From CAVYXZ01 sp965223835 (GTDB lineage Bacteria > Chloroflexota > Anaerolineae > Aggregatilineales > Phototrophicaceae), in assembly GCA_965223835.1 (NCBI GenBank), contig CBDCXQ010000001.1, forward strand, positions 3,658,001 through 3,722,000: 64,000 bases of DNA, given 5' to 3'. The notes under the pieces were generated by a model. That model saw only the letters and a program-made list of their open reading frames with translations, did not search any database and was not told where the DNA came from. How positions within the stretch are numbered: position 1 is the first letter of the stretch; each line of letters begins with the position of its first letter. The translations under genes and the position numbers were made by a program. Positions 32,167 through 41,275 of this stretch are shown here, piece by piece.

Positions 32167-33828
32167 GTGGAAGATTTGACGACGTTGGTCACACATGCCC
32201 GACGGGGCGACAGTGGGGCCTATGAACAGATTGTGCAGCGTTTTCAGGACATGGCCGTCGGCTATGCTTATGCCCTGGTGGGTGATTGGCAGCAAGCCGA
32301 AGATGTTGCCCAGGAAGCATTCATCAGCGCCTACTACACCTTGACGCAACTACGTGATACGGCGGCCTTTCCGGGTTGGTTCCGGCGCATCGTCTTCACC
32401 CAGGCCAATCGTCGCCAGCGCGTGTTGCAGCCGGTGCTGGTGTCGCTGGATCAAGTGGCTGAAGTATCAGCATTTGATACGGTGGACACATTGGAACAAC
32501 GCGAAACGCGCGCCGCCCTCTATAACGCGATCCATGATCTGCCGGACCATCAGCGTGATGTCGTGTTGCTGTTCTATATGGGCGACTACTCGCAGCAAGA
32601 GATCGCCAGCTTTCTGGAGATACCGGTCGCAACCGTCAAAACACGGCTCCATTATGCCCGGAAACAACTCAAAATGAGGATTTCAACTTTGAATGATTTA
32701 CAATCACAACGTCCTTCAAAGGACAATCAGTTTACAGAAAAGGTCATGCGCCTGTTCGAGGCTACCAAAAGCGGCAATCTCGATGACGTGAAGCAATTAC
32801 TGGCCGCGGACCAATCGTTGGCGCAAGCCAGTGGCTACATTCAAACTGCGTTATGGGGAGCCGACGCGCACGCGCTGCATGTCGCCGTGATGCATGGCCG
32901 CAAAGATATTGTGGATCTGCTGCTGGCAAATGGGGCCGACATTAATGCCCGCGATGAAACGTATCGCTTTTCGGCGCTGATTCACGCCATTGACCTAGCC
33001 GATTTCATGCCGGAATATGCTGAATTAGAGATGGTCGATTTCTTGCTGGAACGCGGCGCCGAAAAAGATATCTGGGCCTGCTGGTGGCTGGGTGATCGAG
33101 AAGGCGTGAAGCGCTGGATCGACAAAGACCCAACACTGGTCAATCAGGTAGGACCCGGACCCAGTACACTGCTCTCATTCACCAAAGAGATTAAAGCGAT
33201 TGACTTCTTGTTGGGCTACGGTGCCGACCCGCTGCTCACTTATCGCGTACCCGGCTGGTGGGAGCAGCGCAACCCATTGGGCTTGATAGCTTATCGTGGA
33301 AACTACAATGCTGTACGCCACCTGTTAGCCCATATCGGTATGGATGTTGATGTGTTTTTGGCGAGTATCATGGGCGATGCGGGGACCGTGCAACAGTTCA
33401 TCACTGCTGATTCGAGTCTTGCACAGGCCATGACACCGGCTGACCATGTGTTGGGGTCACAATTGACGGCGCTACACCTGGCCGCTAGCGGTGGTCATGC
33501 GGAATTGGTCGAATGGCTGTTAGCCAACGGCGCTGACATCAATTCCAGCGGCTATAAGGGCTTCACCCCGCTGCACTTCGTCATCAGCTTTGGCCCGAAG
33601 AAGCTATTCGATCCGCTACCGAGCGTCGAGCAATCAACCCAGGGCGTGGGCGTATATCACTTGCTGACCGATATGCCGCGCCTGCTCATCAACAACGGGG
33701 CTGACCTGACTGCCCGCGAGCGTGAACGTCACCTGACGCCGCTGGGCTTAGCAACCGGCAAGTTCACGGATGAAACTGACCGCTGCGCCGTGATAAAGTT
33801 ACTTGAAGACGCGGGCGCGGTGCTGTAA
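32167..33828 (+). CDS. ECF sigma factor fused to ankyrin repeats
   Basis: A 553-residue fusion. Residues 1-85 are sigma region 2 (MAVGYAYALVGDWQQAEDVAQEAF with the core-binding helix and -10 recognition), residues 110-170 are sigma region 4 with its HTH (YSQQEIASFLEIPVATVKTRLHYARKQL). After a short linker, residues about 195-553 contain ankyrin repeats with phrases such as ALHVAVMHGRKDIVDLLLANGADINARD and LTALHLAASGGHAELVEWLLANGADINSSG. GTG start with AGGAG upstream. No anti-sigma gene is adjacent, so the ankyrin part may act as a built-in protein-binding regulator. A hairpin at 33852-33880 follows. Confidence 0.9.
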   Translation: MEDLTTLVTHARRGDSGAYEQIVQRFQDMAVGYAYALVGDWQQAEDVAQEAFISAYYTLTQLRDTAAFPGWFRRIVFTQANRRQRVLQPVLVSLDQVAEVSAFDTVDTLEQRETRAALYNAIHDLPDHQRDVVLLFYMGDYSQQEIASFLEIPVATVKTRLHYARKQLKMRISTLNDLQSQRPSKDNQFTEKVMRLFEATKSGNLDDVKQLLAADQSLAQASGYIQTALWGADAHALHVAVMHGRKDIVDLLLANGADINARDETYRFSALIHAIDLADFMPEYAELEMVDFLLERGAEKDIWACWWLGDREGVKRWIDKDPTLVNQVGPGPSTLLSFTKEIKAIDFLLGYGADPLLTYRVPGWWEQRNPLGLIAYRGNYNAVRHLLAHIGMDVDVFLASIMGDAGTVQQFITADSSLAQAMTPADHVLGSQLTALHLAASGGHAELVEWLLANGADINSSGYKGFTPLHFVISFGPKKLFDPLPSVEQSTQGVGVYHLLTDMPRLLINNGADLTARERERHLTPLGLATGKFTDETDRCAVIKLLEDAGAVL

Positions 33829-33851
33829 ACAACACCCACTATTTCACAAAT

Positions 33852-33880
33852 ACAAGAGGTCAGCGCTGGCCTCTTGTCGA
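33852..33880 (+). terminator. Hairpin after the sigma-ankyrin gene
   Basis: CAAGAGGTCAGC pairs with GCTGGCCTCTTG (one T-G), a 12-bp near-palindrome, about 25 bases after the stop. The T tract is poor (TTGTCGATT), so termination may be partial. Confidence 0.55.
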
Positions 33881-33956
33881 TTAACCGTTTCCGACAAGTG
33901 TAATGCCGGTTTCTTCGCTATTATTTGTGAAACTCGTTGTCGAAAAGTGGATCTTA

Positions 33957-34700
33957 ATGAACAACCATCCGATTAATCTCCCTACTCTGGAAGAACCCTA
34001 TCAGACGGCGTTGCTCAAGGCGATTAAGCACATTATCGACGCGTATGCGCCACCGGGAATCGTTGCCTGTGGCTCGATTATTCGCGGCAATCCTGGCTCC
34101 AGCAGCGACCTGGATATGTATGTGATTCATGACCATCCCTGGCGGCAACGGGTGCAGCGCTGGTTTAATGGCGTGCCAACCGAGATATTTGTTAATCCGC
34201 CATCACGCATTGAGCAATATTTTGTTGAGGAACGTCCCAGTGGTCGGCCAATGACGGCGCACATGCTGGCAACCGGCTCCATCATGCTGGACCACAATGG
34301 CGAAGCAGTCCGCCTGCAAGTACTGGCAAAAGCGGTCGTCGAACAAACACCGGACCTGAGTGAGGATGCGCTTTTGTGGCAACGTTATGCCATAGCCCTG
34401 GTGTATGAAGACGCTGTAGACATCGCCGACACCGACCCGGAGAACGCCAGTCTGTTAGTCCAGCAAGCGGTCAGGGACATGCTCAACTATGCCTTCCTGA
34501 GCGCCAACCGCAACATCCCGCGCCATAAAGAATTAATCGCTGGGCTGATCGACCTCAACCCGGAGTTGGAGCAACTGTCCCGATCATTCTTCCAGGCGAC
34601 TGACATCATGCAACAGATCGAGTTCGCTGGACGCATTGCCGACCTGACGACTGGAACACAAGGCTTTTTCGAGTGGGAAAGTTCGCCTAATGCAGATTAA
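33957..34700 (+). CDS. Nucleotidyltransferase-fold protein 1
   Basis: A 247-residue protein of the nucleotidyltransferase (Pol-beta) superfamily. The signature GS-x(10)-DxD is seen as G39-S40 and D51/D53 (GSIIRGNPG...SDLDMYV), with a helical C-terminal half (FYED... DMLNYAFLS) that resembles the HEPN-like or aminoglycoside-adenylyltransferase helical domain. The start at ATG 33957 is chosen on alignment; an upstream ATG at 33903 is possible. It overlaps the next gene by 11 bases and shares the fold with it. Target (small molecule, tRNA or protein) is unknown. Confidence 0.78.
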   Translation: MNNHPINLPTLEEPYQTALLKAIKHIIDAYAPPGIVACGSIIRGNPGSSSDLDMYVIHDHPWRQRVQRWFNGVPTEIFVNPPSRIEQYFVEERPSGRPMTAHMLATGSIMLDHNGEAVRLQVLAKAVVEQTPDLSEDALLWQRYAIALVYEDAVDIADTDPENASLLVQQAVRDMLNYAFLSANRNIPRHKELIAGLIDLNPELEQLSRSFFQATDIMQQIEFAGRIADLTTGTQGFFEWESSPNAD

Positions 34701-35535
34701 AAGCGATGAATGGAAAAGTCGGGATGTCCTGCGGCAGGCACTCATTGGTCGATTTGCTATCCGGTCAGAGATCACGAGCATCCACCTGTTTGGTAGGGAA
34801 GCCATTGGCGAACATGATGTCTATTCCGATATTGACATGATTGTCTGCTCGGCTGATTTGGCCGCAACCCAGCGCCATTACCTGACAACATTTTCAGCGA
34901 TCTCTCCGATTCGAGGAACCCTCCTGCTCGAAAGCTCGGCGGACAATCTCTCCCAAATGGTGATGTTGCAGGACTATTCTCCCTACCAGAAGGTCGATTT
35001 CTCAATCGTCAATAACATCGCCTATAGAGTGGAGCGCGGCTTCGGCCCGTTTTTATGTGTCTACGAAGCGTCGGACTCGCCCCAGCCCAGTCCGACTCAG
35101 TTAACAATTGTCCATGAGAATCCGGTGGTCAATCAACTCCAAGATTTCTTATTCGCCGTGCCACATTTTACAAAATGCCTGTTCCGTCAGGATCTGGATT
35201 TGTACCGGCGCTGGAAGGGCATCAGCAACATGGTGCTGGTGCTGCTTCATGAGAAATATACGGGCTGGCAACTGACCACGACGCTCAAGGCACTGCCTTC
35301 ACGAGAAGCCAACCGGCTTTACAAGCAGATTGAGGCTGATGAACAGGCTGCGCTGACAGCGATTTTTCCCGCAAATGCTGAAGTCAACCTGGCCCGCAGC
35401 TATCAACAGTGCATTGAACTGCTTACCCGGCTGTGCTGCGAAAAAGCGCTTTATTTCGATGTTGAAGTGGACAAGGCATTTATAGATTTCATGCAAGATT
35501 TTCTAGTAGCGGAAACCTGGCGTTTCTTGTCATAA
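34690..35535 (+). CDS. Nucleotidyltransferase-fold protein 2
   Basis: A 281-residue protein that begins inside the end of the previous gene (11-base overlap). Residues 30-52 carry a Pol-beta-like signature, but the first motif is G35-R36 instead of GS while D47 and D49 (SDIDMIV) are kept. The C-terminal half is helical with a Trp-rich RRWKGISNMVLVLLHEK segment that recalls aminoglycoside 6-adenylyltransferases. It may be an active or a partly degenerate NTase working with the upstream partner. Its stop codon directly abuts that of recD2 on the other strand. Confidence 0.72.
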   Translation: MQIKSDEWKSRDVLRQALIGRFAIRSEITSIHLFGREAIGEHDVYSDIDMIVCSADLAATQRHYLTTFSAISPIRGTLLLESSADNLSQMVMLQDYSPYQKVDFSIVNNIAYRVERGFGPFLCVYEASDSPQPSPTQLTIVHENPVVNQLQDFLFAVPHFTKCLFRQDLDLYRRWKGISNMVLVLLHEKYTGWQLTTTLKALPSREANRLYKQIEADEQAALTAIFPANAEVNLARSYQQCIELLTRLCCEKALYFDVEVDKAFIDFMQDFLVAETWRFLS

Positions 35536-37728
35536 TCAACTCTTAAGTCGATCTACAAGTCCACTGTAACGCTCGGCAACGGCGTTGTTATTGACCGCCA
35601 TGTGCACCGCCTTACGCGTGCCGACCAGCACGACCATCTGCTTGGCACGGGTGATGGCAGTATACAGCAGGTTACGTTGCAGCATCATGTAATGCTGCGT
35701 GAGTAACGGCATGACCACCACCGGATATTCTGACCCCTGACTGCGGTGTGTGCTGATGCAATAGGCGTGCATCAAATCTTCCGTTTCGACCCATTCGTAG
35801 TACTGGAACGTGCCGTTCATCGTGATTTCAAAACCACCACCCAGTTCATCAATGGCATGGATGCGGCCAATATCCCCATTAAACACATCTTTTTCATAAT
35901 TATTGCGCGTTTGCATCACCTTGTCGCCGACGCGGAAAACGCGCTCACCGATCTTTTTCTCTGCCAGGCGAACACTGCCGTTGAGTGCTTTTTGCAACGC
36001 CATGTTCAGGTTATCCACGCCCACCGGTCCGCGATACATGGGGGCGACCACCTGCACGTCTTGAATCGGGTCGTGACCGAATTTGTCCGGCAGTCGATTC
36101 TGCACAATGTCAACGATCAGTTCCGCCGCCTGTACCGGATCATCTTCGCCAAAGAAATAGAAATCGCTGCTCTGGTTATCTGTCATCGGCATCTCGCCCA
36201 TATTGATGCGGTGAGCATTGGTGATGATGTAACTGTCTTCGCTCTGGCGGAAAATCGCTTCCAGGCGCGTGACATACGCTACCCCGCTGTCGATCACATC
36301 GCGCAGGACGTTACCCGCGCCGACGCTCGGCAACTGATCGACATCCCCCACCAGCAACAAATGTGTTTCTGGCTTAAGCGCCCGCAGCAACCCATAAAAG
36401 AGCAGCAGATCCACCATGGACGACTCATCCACCACCAGCGCGTCGATGTCGAGCGGCGCATCTTCGTCATGGTCGAAGCCTTCGCCCGGACTGAATCCCA
36501 GCAGGCGATGAATCGTGCTGGCTTCATGCCCGGTGGCATTGGCGAGGCGGCGGGCAGCGCGTCCAGTGGGCGAACACAGCGCAAAGTTGAAATCTAATGA
36601 GTCCAGTGCTTCGATAACCATTTTGAGGGTTGTGGTCTTGCCCGTACCAGGGCCACCGGTGAGGATGCTGACTTTATGCGTGAAAGCAGCCTGAACCGCG
36701 CCCTGCTGCTGCGCCGTCAATTTCACCTCATCATCACTGCTACCGAGGAGGTCTTGCAGGAATTGGTCCCAGTTGATTTGCGTGGCTTTGTCCGTGAGGG
36801 CGGACGGTGTGTTGGCAATCTGCCGGAGTTGCCTGGCCGCTGCGGTTTCGGCATTGAAATAGATGGGCAAGTAGATCGCCGGATCATCAGTATCCGTTAC
36901 AGACGGATCACTGATGAGATCAGCCGCCAGAAGTTGTTGAGCCAGTACCGTTTCTAAAGTATCTGACTGCTCAATACGTAACAGTTCGGCAGTTTTTTTC
37001 AATAAATCCGCGCGCGGCACATAGACATGACCCTCGCTCGACATCTGATTAAGGGCATAACTCAACCCGGCCCGCATCCGCTGCGGCGAATCAGCGGGCA
37101 ACCCCATGTTGAGCGCGATCTGGTCGGCCTTGATAAAGCCAATGCCGAACACTTCATCCGCCAGCACATAGGGGTCATTTTGCACCACGTCAATCGTGGA
37201 ACTGCCAAAGCTATCGTAGATGCGCCGGGCCATCTTACTGGTGACGCCATAGCCCTGTAAAAAAATCATCACCTGGCGACTGATTTGATTATCGGCCCAG
37301 GCCGCCGCCAGATCTCGCGCTAGATTCGGTTTGATGATCTCATACAGGCGATCCGGCTCGTGATTGAGCACATGCAGCGTATCTGCCCCAAAATGCTCGA
37401 CAATGCGCTCCGCCGTGCGCGGCCCAATGCCTCGGACGATGCCGCTGCTGAGATACTGCGTCAGGCCTTGATCGCTGGTGGGTACAATCGGCGTCACCTG
37501 CTCAGCGCGGAATTGCATCCCATAGCGCGGGTTCTCGGTCCAGTCGCCACCGAATTCGACCGCCTCGCCAGGATTGAGTTCCGGCATGGAACCCACCACC
37601 GTCACCGTACCGTCGCTGGCCGCTGCCTGAAGTTTGATCTTACCCTCTGGCAGGATCTTAATGACGCTGTAGCCGTTTTCAGGATTATAAAACGTGACCC
37701 GTTCCACCGTACCGCTGAGGGTATCCAT
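35536..37728 (-). CDS. recD2: RecD2-type SF1B helicase
   Basis: A 730-residue RecD-like ATP-dependent DNA helicase. The N-terminal part (1-about 180) holds an OB-like start and helix-hairpin-helix motifs (GIVRGIGPRTAERIVEHFG). Walker A is GGPGTGKTTT near residue 360, Walker B-like VDESSMVD follows, and helicase motif VI is YTAITRAKQMVVLVG near the end. RecD2 proteins act alone with 5'-3' polarity in genomes lacking RecBC-type recD partners. It converges with the NTase pair at the 3' end with zero gap. Start is ATG 37728. Confidence 0.94.
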   Translation of the reverse strand: MDTLSGTVERVTFYNPENGYSVIKILPEGKIKLQAAASDGTVTVVGSMPELNPGEAVEFGGDWTENPRYGMQFRAEQVTPIVPTSDQGLTQYLSSGIVRGIGPRTAERIVEHFGADTLHVLNHEPDRLYEIIKPNLARDLAAAWADNQISRQVMIFLQGYGVTSKMARRIYDSFGSSTIDVVQNDPYVLADEVFGIGFIKADQIALNMGLPADSPQRMRAGLSYALNQMSSEGHVYVPRADLLKKTAELLRIEQSDTLETVLAQQLLAADLISDPSVTDTDDPAIYLPIYFNAETAAARQLRQIANTPSALTDKATQINWDQFLQDLLGSSDDEVKLTAQQQGAVQAAFTHKVSILTGGPGTGKTTTLKMVIEALDSLDFNFALCSPTGRAARRLANATGHEASTIHRLLGFSPGEGFDHDEDAPLDIDALVVDESSMVDLLLFYGLLRALKPETHLLLVGDVDQLPSVGAGNVLRDVIDSGVAYVTRLEAIFRQSEDSYIITNAHRINMGEMPMTDNQSSDFYFFGEDDPVQAAELIVDIVQNRLPDKFGHDPIQDVQVVAPMYRGPVGVDNLNMALQKALNGSVRLAEKKIGERVFRVGDKVMQTRNNYEKDVFNGDIGRIHAIDELGGGFEITMNGTFQYYEWVETEDLMHAYCISTHRSQGSEYPVVVMPLLTQHYMMLQRNLLYTAITRAKQMVVLVGTRKAVHMAVNNNAVAERYSGLVDRLKS

Positions 37729-37919
37729 CCGTTGTCACTCATTCGTTTAACCGGGCAGCGCTATTGTACACCGGGGGCCGTAATTTCGGGATTCTGCGTT
37801 CCCCCAATTTCTGGGGAACATCTCAGAACGTATATTCTAGACGAAAAATGCCAAATGTAATATAATGTTAATCGTTGACTTTCATTTGAAATTGTGACAA
37901 ATAGCTCTTGGTGTAATAC

Positions 37920-38921
37920 ATGGAAATCAAAGACCTAGCTGGTATAAGCAAGCCATTGGAAAAACTCATTGAAGTTACCGCTCAAGGGCTTGGTAAAGTT
38001 ACGAAAGCTCATTTCATACGTAAGGATGCTGATGCAAAAGCTTACGAAATTCGGAGAATGAGTGAAGCTATCCACGACGCCCGACAACTCTTAGGAGACA
38101 TTGAGTTCAAAGATCAGCAGATTGTCTTGTCCGCTCCTCAAGAAAAATTACCAGCCTTAGCGGAACGGTCAGCATCACGGCGAGATTATGTTGAACAACT
38201 TGAGCAGTTAAATATAGAAGAAATAGTTTCTCATGCTGCTGAAGAGCTAAGCCAAGAGAATGAAGTATCCGAAGAGTCGGTTGATCCAGATTGGATAAAG
38301 CGTTTCTTTGACTCGGCAAAAGATGTAAGCAACGAACAACTACAGATTATTTGGGGAAAGATTCTTGCTGGCGAAGTTAAGCAACCAGGATCATATTCGC
38401 TTCGAACGCTTGAAGTGATTAGAAATCTGAAAAAGAGTGAAGCTGAGACTTTTGTTAAAGTTGCAAAGTTGGCTTTTCGTTATGGAAATAAGGATTTCAT
38501 TTATCATCATGGTAACGTGGAAATCCTGAATGAAAAATACAATATGAGCTTTGTGGATTTCTTAATTTTGAAAGAACTGGGTTTAATTGATGCAGAAGAC
38601 TTAAGTTTGAATTTCGATAGTAAGAATGGGCTTGTTTCTAATTTTGTGTATGGTCGAAATCTTATTATTGTTGAAATTCCTGAAGAATCAAGCAAGATCA
38701 GGGTTAATTGTAAGGGCTTTACAACTCTAGGAAGTGAGATGTTAAGCCTTATTGAGATACCTTATGATGATTTCTATTGCCGACGATTTGCAAAGCATTT
38801 TGCTAACTTTGGTGCATCGGTAAAGCTAGCAGAAATCGAAAGCATAGAAGGGGATAAAATCTACTATGACAGCAATGTCCAAATTCTGGAATCCGGGCGT
38901 ATAGATACGAATGTTGAGTAG
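37920..38921 (+). CDS. DUF2806-type protein, AT-rich gene
   Basis: A 333-residue protein matching the DUF2806 pattern: N-terminal ISKPLEKLIEVTAQGLGKVTKAHFIRKDADAKAYEIRRM, a central SVDPDWIKRFFDSAKDVSNEQLQIIWGKILAGEVKQPGSYSLRTLEVIRNLKKSEAE, and a beta-rich C-terminus. Function is unknown; members often sit in mobile or defence-like regions. The gene is clearly AT-rich compared with the surrounding sequence and uses AAA/GAA/TTA codons freely, a sign of recent acquisition. No integrase or partner gene is adjacent. A hairpin at 38939-38969 follows. Confidence 0.72.
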   Translation: MEIKDLAGISKPLEKLIEVTAQGLGKVTKAHFIRKDADAKAYEIRRMSEAIHDARQLLGDIEFKDQQIVLSAPQEKLPALAERSASRRDYVEQLEQLNIEEIVSHAAEELSQENEVSEESVDPDWIKRFFDSAKDVSNEQLQIIWGKILAGEVKQPGSYSLRTLEVIRNLKKSEAETFVKVAKLAFRYGNKDFIYHHGNVEILNEKYNMSFVDFLILKELGLIDAEDLSLNFDSKNGLVSNFVYGRNLIIVEIPEESSKIRVNCKGFTTLGSEMLSLIEIPYDDFYCRRFAKHFANFGASVKLAEIESIEGDKIYYDSNVQILESGRIDTNVE

Positions 38922-38938
38922 TGATATTGAGTCCAAAC

Positions 38939-38969
38939 AGGGGAGCAGATGCTTGCCTCTCTGCCCCCT
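38939..38969 (+). terminator. Hairpin after the DUF2806 gene
   Basis: AGGGG-A-GCAGA (38939-38949) pairs with TCTGC-CCCCT (38960-38969) as a 10-bp stem with one bulged A, about 18 bases after the stop codon; no T run follows. Confidence 0.5.
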
Positions 38970-39075
38970 TCGCATATTGCGATAATGCGCTAGCTGCCAG
39001 CCTAAAGCGTCGTATCAACGCAGCCAAATAGATACAGCCCCATCAAATTGTTTGTCAGCCAAATATGAGCGCGTA

Positions 39076-39105
39076 TTGACATGTGACCAAAAGGTAACAT
39101 ATAAT
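39076..39105 (+). promoter_or_regulatory. Consensus promoter with embedded operator
   Basis: A perfect TTGACA (39076-39081) and a perfect TATAAT (39100-39105) are 18 bases apart. The spacer and edges form an inverted repeat, ATGTGACC (39081-39088) and GGTAACAT (39093-39100), with one mismatch across AAAA. The predicted start of transcription is near 39112, the A of the ATG, so the mRNA would be leaderless. Confidence 0.8.
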
Positions 39106-39111
39106 GCACGT

Positions 39112-39873
39112 ATGGATGATGAACACGTGTTCAAAGCGCTGGCGGATCGCAACCGCCGCACCTTACTGGATCAGCTTTTTCAACAAGACGGGCAGACGCT
39201 CAATGAACTCTGTGGCTATCTGGATATGTCGCGTTATGGTGTCATGAAGCATCTGCAAATCCTGGAGGACGCCGGGCTGATTTCGACCCGCAAGGTCGGG
39301 CGATCAAAATATCATTACCTCAACCCGGTTCCCATTCAATCGGTTTACGAACGCTGGGTTAGCAAATATGCCCAACCCTGGACCAGCACGCTATCAGGCA
39401 TCAAAACGGTACTTGAGGACTCTATCATGAAACCAGATCACGTTTATCACACATTTATTCGAACCACGCCAGAAAAGCTCTGGCAAGCGCTCACCGATGG
39501 CACTATCACGCAACAGTATTACTTTGGCACGCGCGTTGAATCTACCTGGGAACCGGGCGCACCCTATCGATATCTTCAGCACGACGGCGTTCCGATGATC
39601 GAGGGTGAAGTGCTTGAGAGTCAACCTTTCGAGCGCCTCGTAACCACTTTCAACGCGCTGTGGATTGATGAAGCCGAACGCGACGACACAACCACCGTCA
39701 CCTTCGAGATCGAACCGGTGGGCGATAGTTGCAAACTAACCCTGACTCATGCCGGCCTGACACCTGGACTATCGATGACGGCGGGCATCCACACCGGATG
39801 GGCGCAGATTATGTCCAGCATGAAATCGCTGCTGGAAACCGGCGAACCACTGGTCATTGAAGCGATGACCTAA
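39112..39873 (+). CDS. ArsR-family regulator fused to an AHSA1/SRPBCC domain
   Basis: A 253-residue fusion. Residues 1-85 are an ArsR-type winged helix (HVFKALADRNRRTLLDQLFQQDGQTLNELCGYLDMSRYGVMKHLQILEDAGLI). From about 108 to the end is an AHSA1-type SRPBCC domain (HTFIRTTPEKLWQALTDG, YRYLQHDG, GDSCKLTLTHAGL, HTGWAQIMSSMKSLLETG). The fusion lets a hydrophobic-ligand pocket sit next to DNA binding. The start at 39112 coincides with the predicted transcription start of a consensus promoter whose spacer is an inverted repeat, which fits negative autoregulation. ATG codons upstream (frame open from 39052) lie before this start. Confidence 0.9.
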   Translation: MDDEHVFKALADRNRRTLLDQLFQQDGQTLNELCGYLDMSRYGVMKHLQILEDAGLISTRKVGRSKYHYLNPVPIQSVYERWVSKYAQPWTSTLSGIKTVLEDSIMKPDHVYHTFIRTTPEKLWQALTDGTITQQYYFGTRVESTWEPGAPYRYLQHDGVPMIEGEVLESQPFERLVTTFNALWIDEAERDDTTTVTFEIEPVGDSCKLTLTHAGLTPGLSMTAGIHTGWAQIMSSMKSLLETGEPLVIEAMT

Positions 39874-39900
39874 AATTCTCTGCTGAAGCCAGAATCAAAA

Positions 39901-39925
39901 TAGGGAGGCATCAAAGTCCTCCCTA
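39901..39925. terminator. Bidirectional terminator hairpin
   Basis: TAGGGAGG (39901-39908) and CCTCCCTA (39918-39925) pair perfectly across a 9-base loop between two convergent genes. On the minus strand the stem is followed by TTTTGATT, which suits termination of the secreted-protein gene. Confidence 0.65.
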
Positions 39926-39949
39926 CTGACTTGCCGCTTGCAAAAAATC

Positions 39950-41083
39950 CTAGCTACCCGTCGTATCCACCCCGGCAAGCTGCGGGAACACATAGAACGT
40001 ATCCATAACCGTCGCCAGATCGGTGAAGGCCACGTCGTCACTGGCCTCGTGCAAATTCACATCACCGGGGAAGCGCAGGTTGGCGACGTGCAGTTTTTCA
40101 TCCGGTCCATTCAGCAAAACCGCTTCGCCGCTCTGTTTATCGCCATCAGCCGTCTGGATGGAATACGTTACCGAGTAACCGGCGTTCTCTTCACGCGCAA
40201 CCGGCTCAACGCTCAATATGGTCGTCCCACTGCGCAGGCTTTCCACCCAATCAGCCGCAGCTTCTTCGCTCTCAATGATCGTTCCGGCGGCAGACTCGAC
40301 GCGCAGCGCGGTGTTGTTATCACCACTGATGCTGGTGGGCCGCCCCGGTGCGCTATCTTCCACAAACCAGGTCGCCGGATAGCGAATGATGTGCGTATCC
40401 GTTGCGTCGAAGTAGGCTTCCCAATTAAACGGAATTTCAGCAAAAGCCTTTAGCGGTTGCAGCGAGTTCGATACTTCATCCAGCAAGAATAAGAGCGTCT
40501 CGGTTGCGTTGTCCGGTGTGACTACACGCACCGAATAAATCCATTCACCGTCGGTCCAGGCGCTCTGGCGGGCGACATAGGTCTGGTTCTGTGATGTCAG
40601 TTCGAAATCGATAATCACCCGCTCATCATCGGTGCGTTCACGGCTGCTTTCATTCCAACTGCTATACTCGCGCCAACTGCTTGACAGCCAGGCATCGTTA
40701 AACCGGGCATCTACATCGTCCAGTGTCAGCGGTGCTTCGGTCGCGGCTACCGGCTGATCGACATCAACCTGAATCAGGCTCTGGGCTTCCAGGTTAGACA
40801 GTACCGCTCGGACCCCTTCGCCGGTTGTTTGTGGCTCGGACGCCACCCAGCCACTGGGTTCAGCAATCGTAAAAATACCCGAGGGATGCATATAAGTCTG
40901 GTCAAAATTAATCATATCGGTGCGCGGCGGTGGCGGGAACGTGGGGATTGCGGTCGGCTGGACGGCAGTGGGCTGGATAGCTGCACTCTGGGAGTTATTT
41001 CCCAATGCTGGCAGAATCACCGATAACGCCATCATCACTGCGAGCGATATACCAATAACAACGGTTATTCGTTTCATAAACAC
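39950..41083 (-). CDS. Secreted protein of unknown function
   Basis: A 377-residue protein with an N-terminal signal or anchor helix (ITVVIGISLAVMMALSVILPAL), followed by a Pro/Thr/Gln-rich linker (residues 35-55) typical of surface proteins. Two PsbP/MOG1-like modules follow: one opens with HPSGIFTIAEPSGWVASEP near residue 65 and the second with IRYPATWFVEDS near 225. The start codon could be GTG at 41083 or the in-frame ATG two codons later. A bidirectional terminator lies after it. No partner gene. Confidence 0.7.
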   Translation of the reverse strand: MFMKRITVVIGISLAVMMALSVILPALGNNSQSAAIQPTAVQPTAIPTFPPPPRTDMINFDQTYMHPSGIFTIAEPSGWVASEPQTTGEGVRAVLSNLEAQSLIQVDVDQPVAATEAPLTLDDVDARFNDAWLSSSWREYSSWNESSRERTDDERVIIDFELTSQNQTYVARQSAWTDGEWIYSVRVVTPDNATETLLFLLDEVSNSLQPLKAFAEIPFNWEAYFDATDTHIIRYPATWFVEDSAPGRPTSISGDNNTALRVESAAGTIIESEEAAADWVESLRSGTTILSVEPVAREENAGYSVTYSIQTADGDKQSGEAVLLNGPDEKLHVANLRFPGDVNLHEASDDVAFTDLATVMDTFYVFPQLAGVDTTGS

Positions 41084-41194
41084 GGCGAAAAATACTCCAG
41101 TACGCTGCTCAACGGAACGACCACATCTTACCTTAAAAGCCAGGGGATGTTAAGAGCGCTTCATGCACAGCTAAGGATGCGGGTCGCCATACAG

Positions 41195-41223
41195 GTGACA
41201 CAGGTGGAGAGGCAGCGTATAAT
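41195..41223 (+). promoter_or_regulatory. Promoter of the DUF4258/DUF2283 pair
   Basis: GTGACA (41195-41200) and TATAAT (41218-41223) are 17 bases apart, 53 bases before the GTG at 41276. Confidence 0.6.
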
Positions 41224-41275
41224 CAAGATTGAATTGCAATTTCCACATAATTCATGATTTGATTGAACATAGAAA

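Noticed and set aside
35746..36597. Plus-strand ORF of 283 codons
   Set aside because: It is the antisense shadow of the recD2 helicase, whose motifs are unambiguous on the minus strand.
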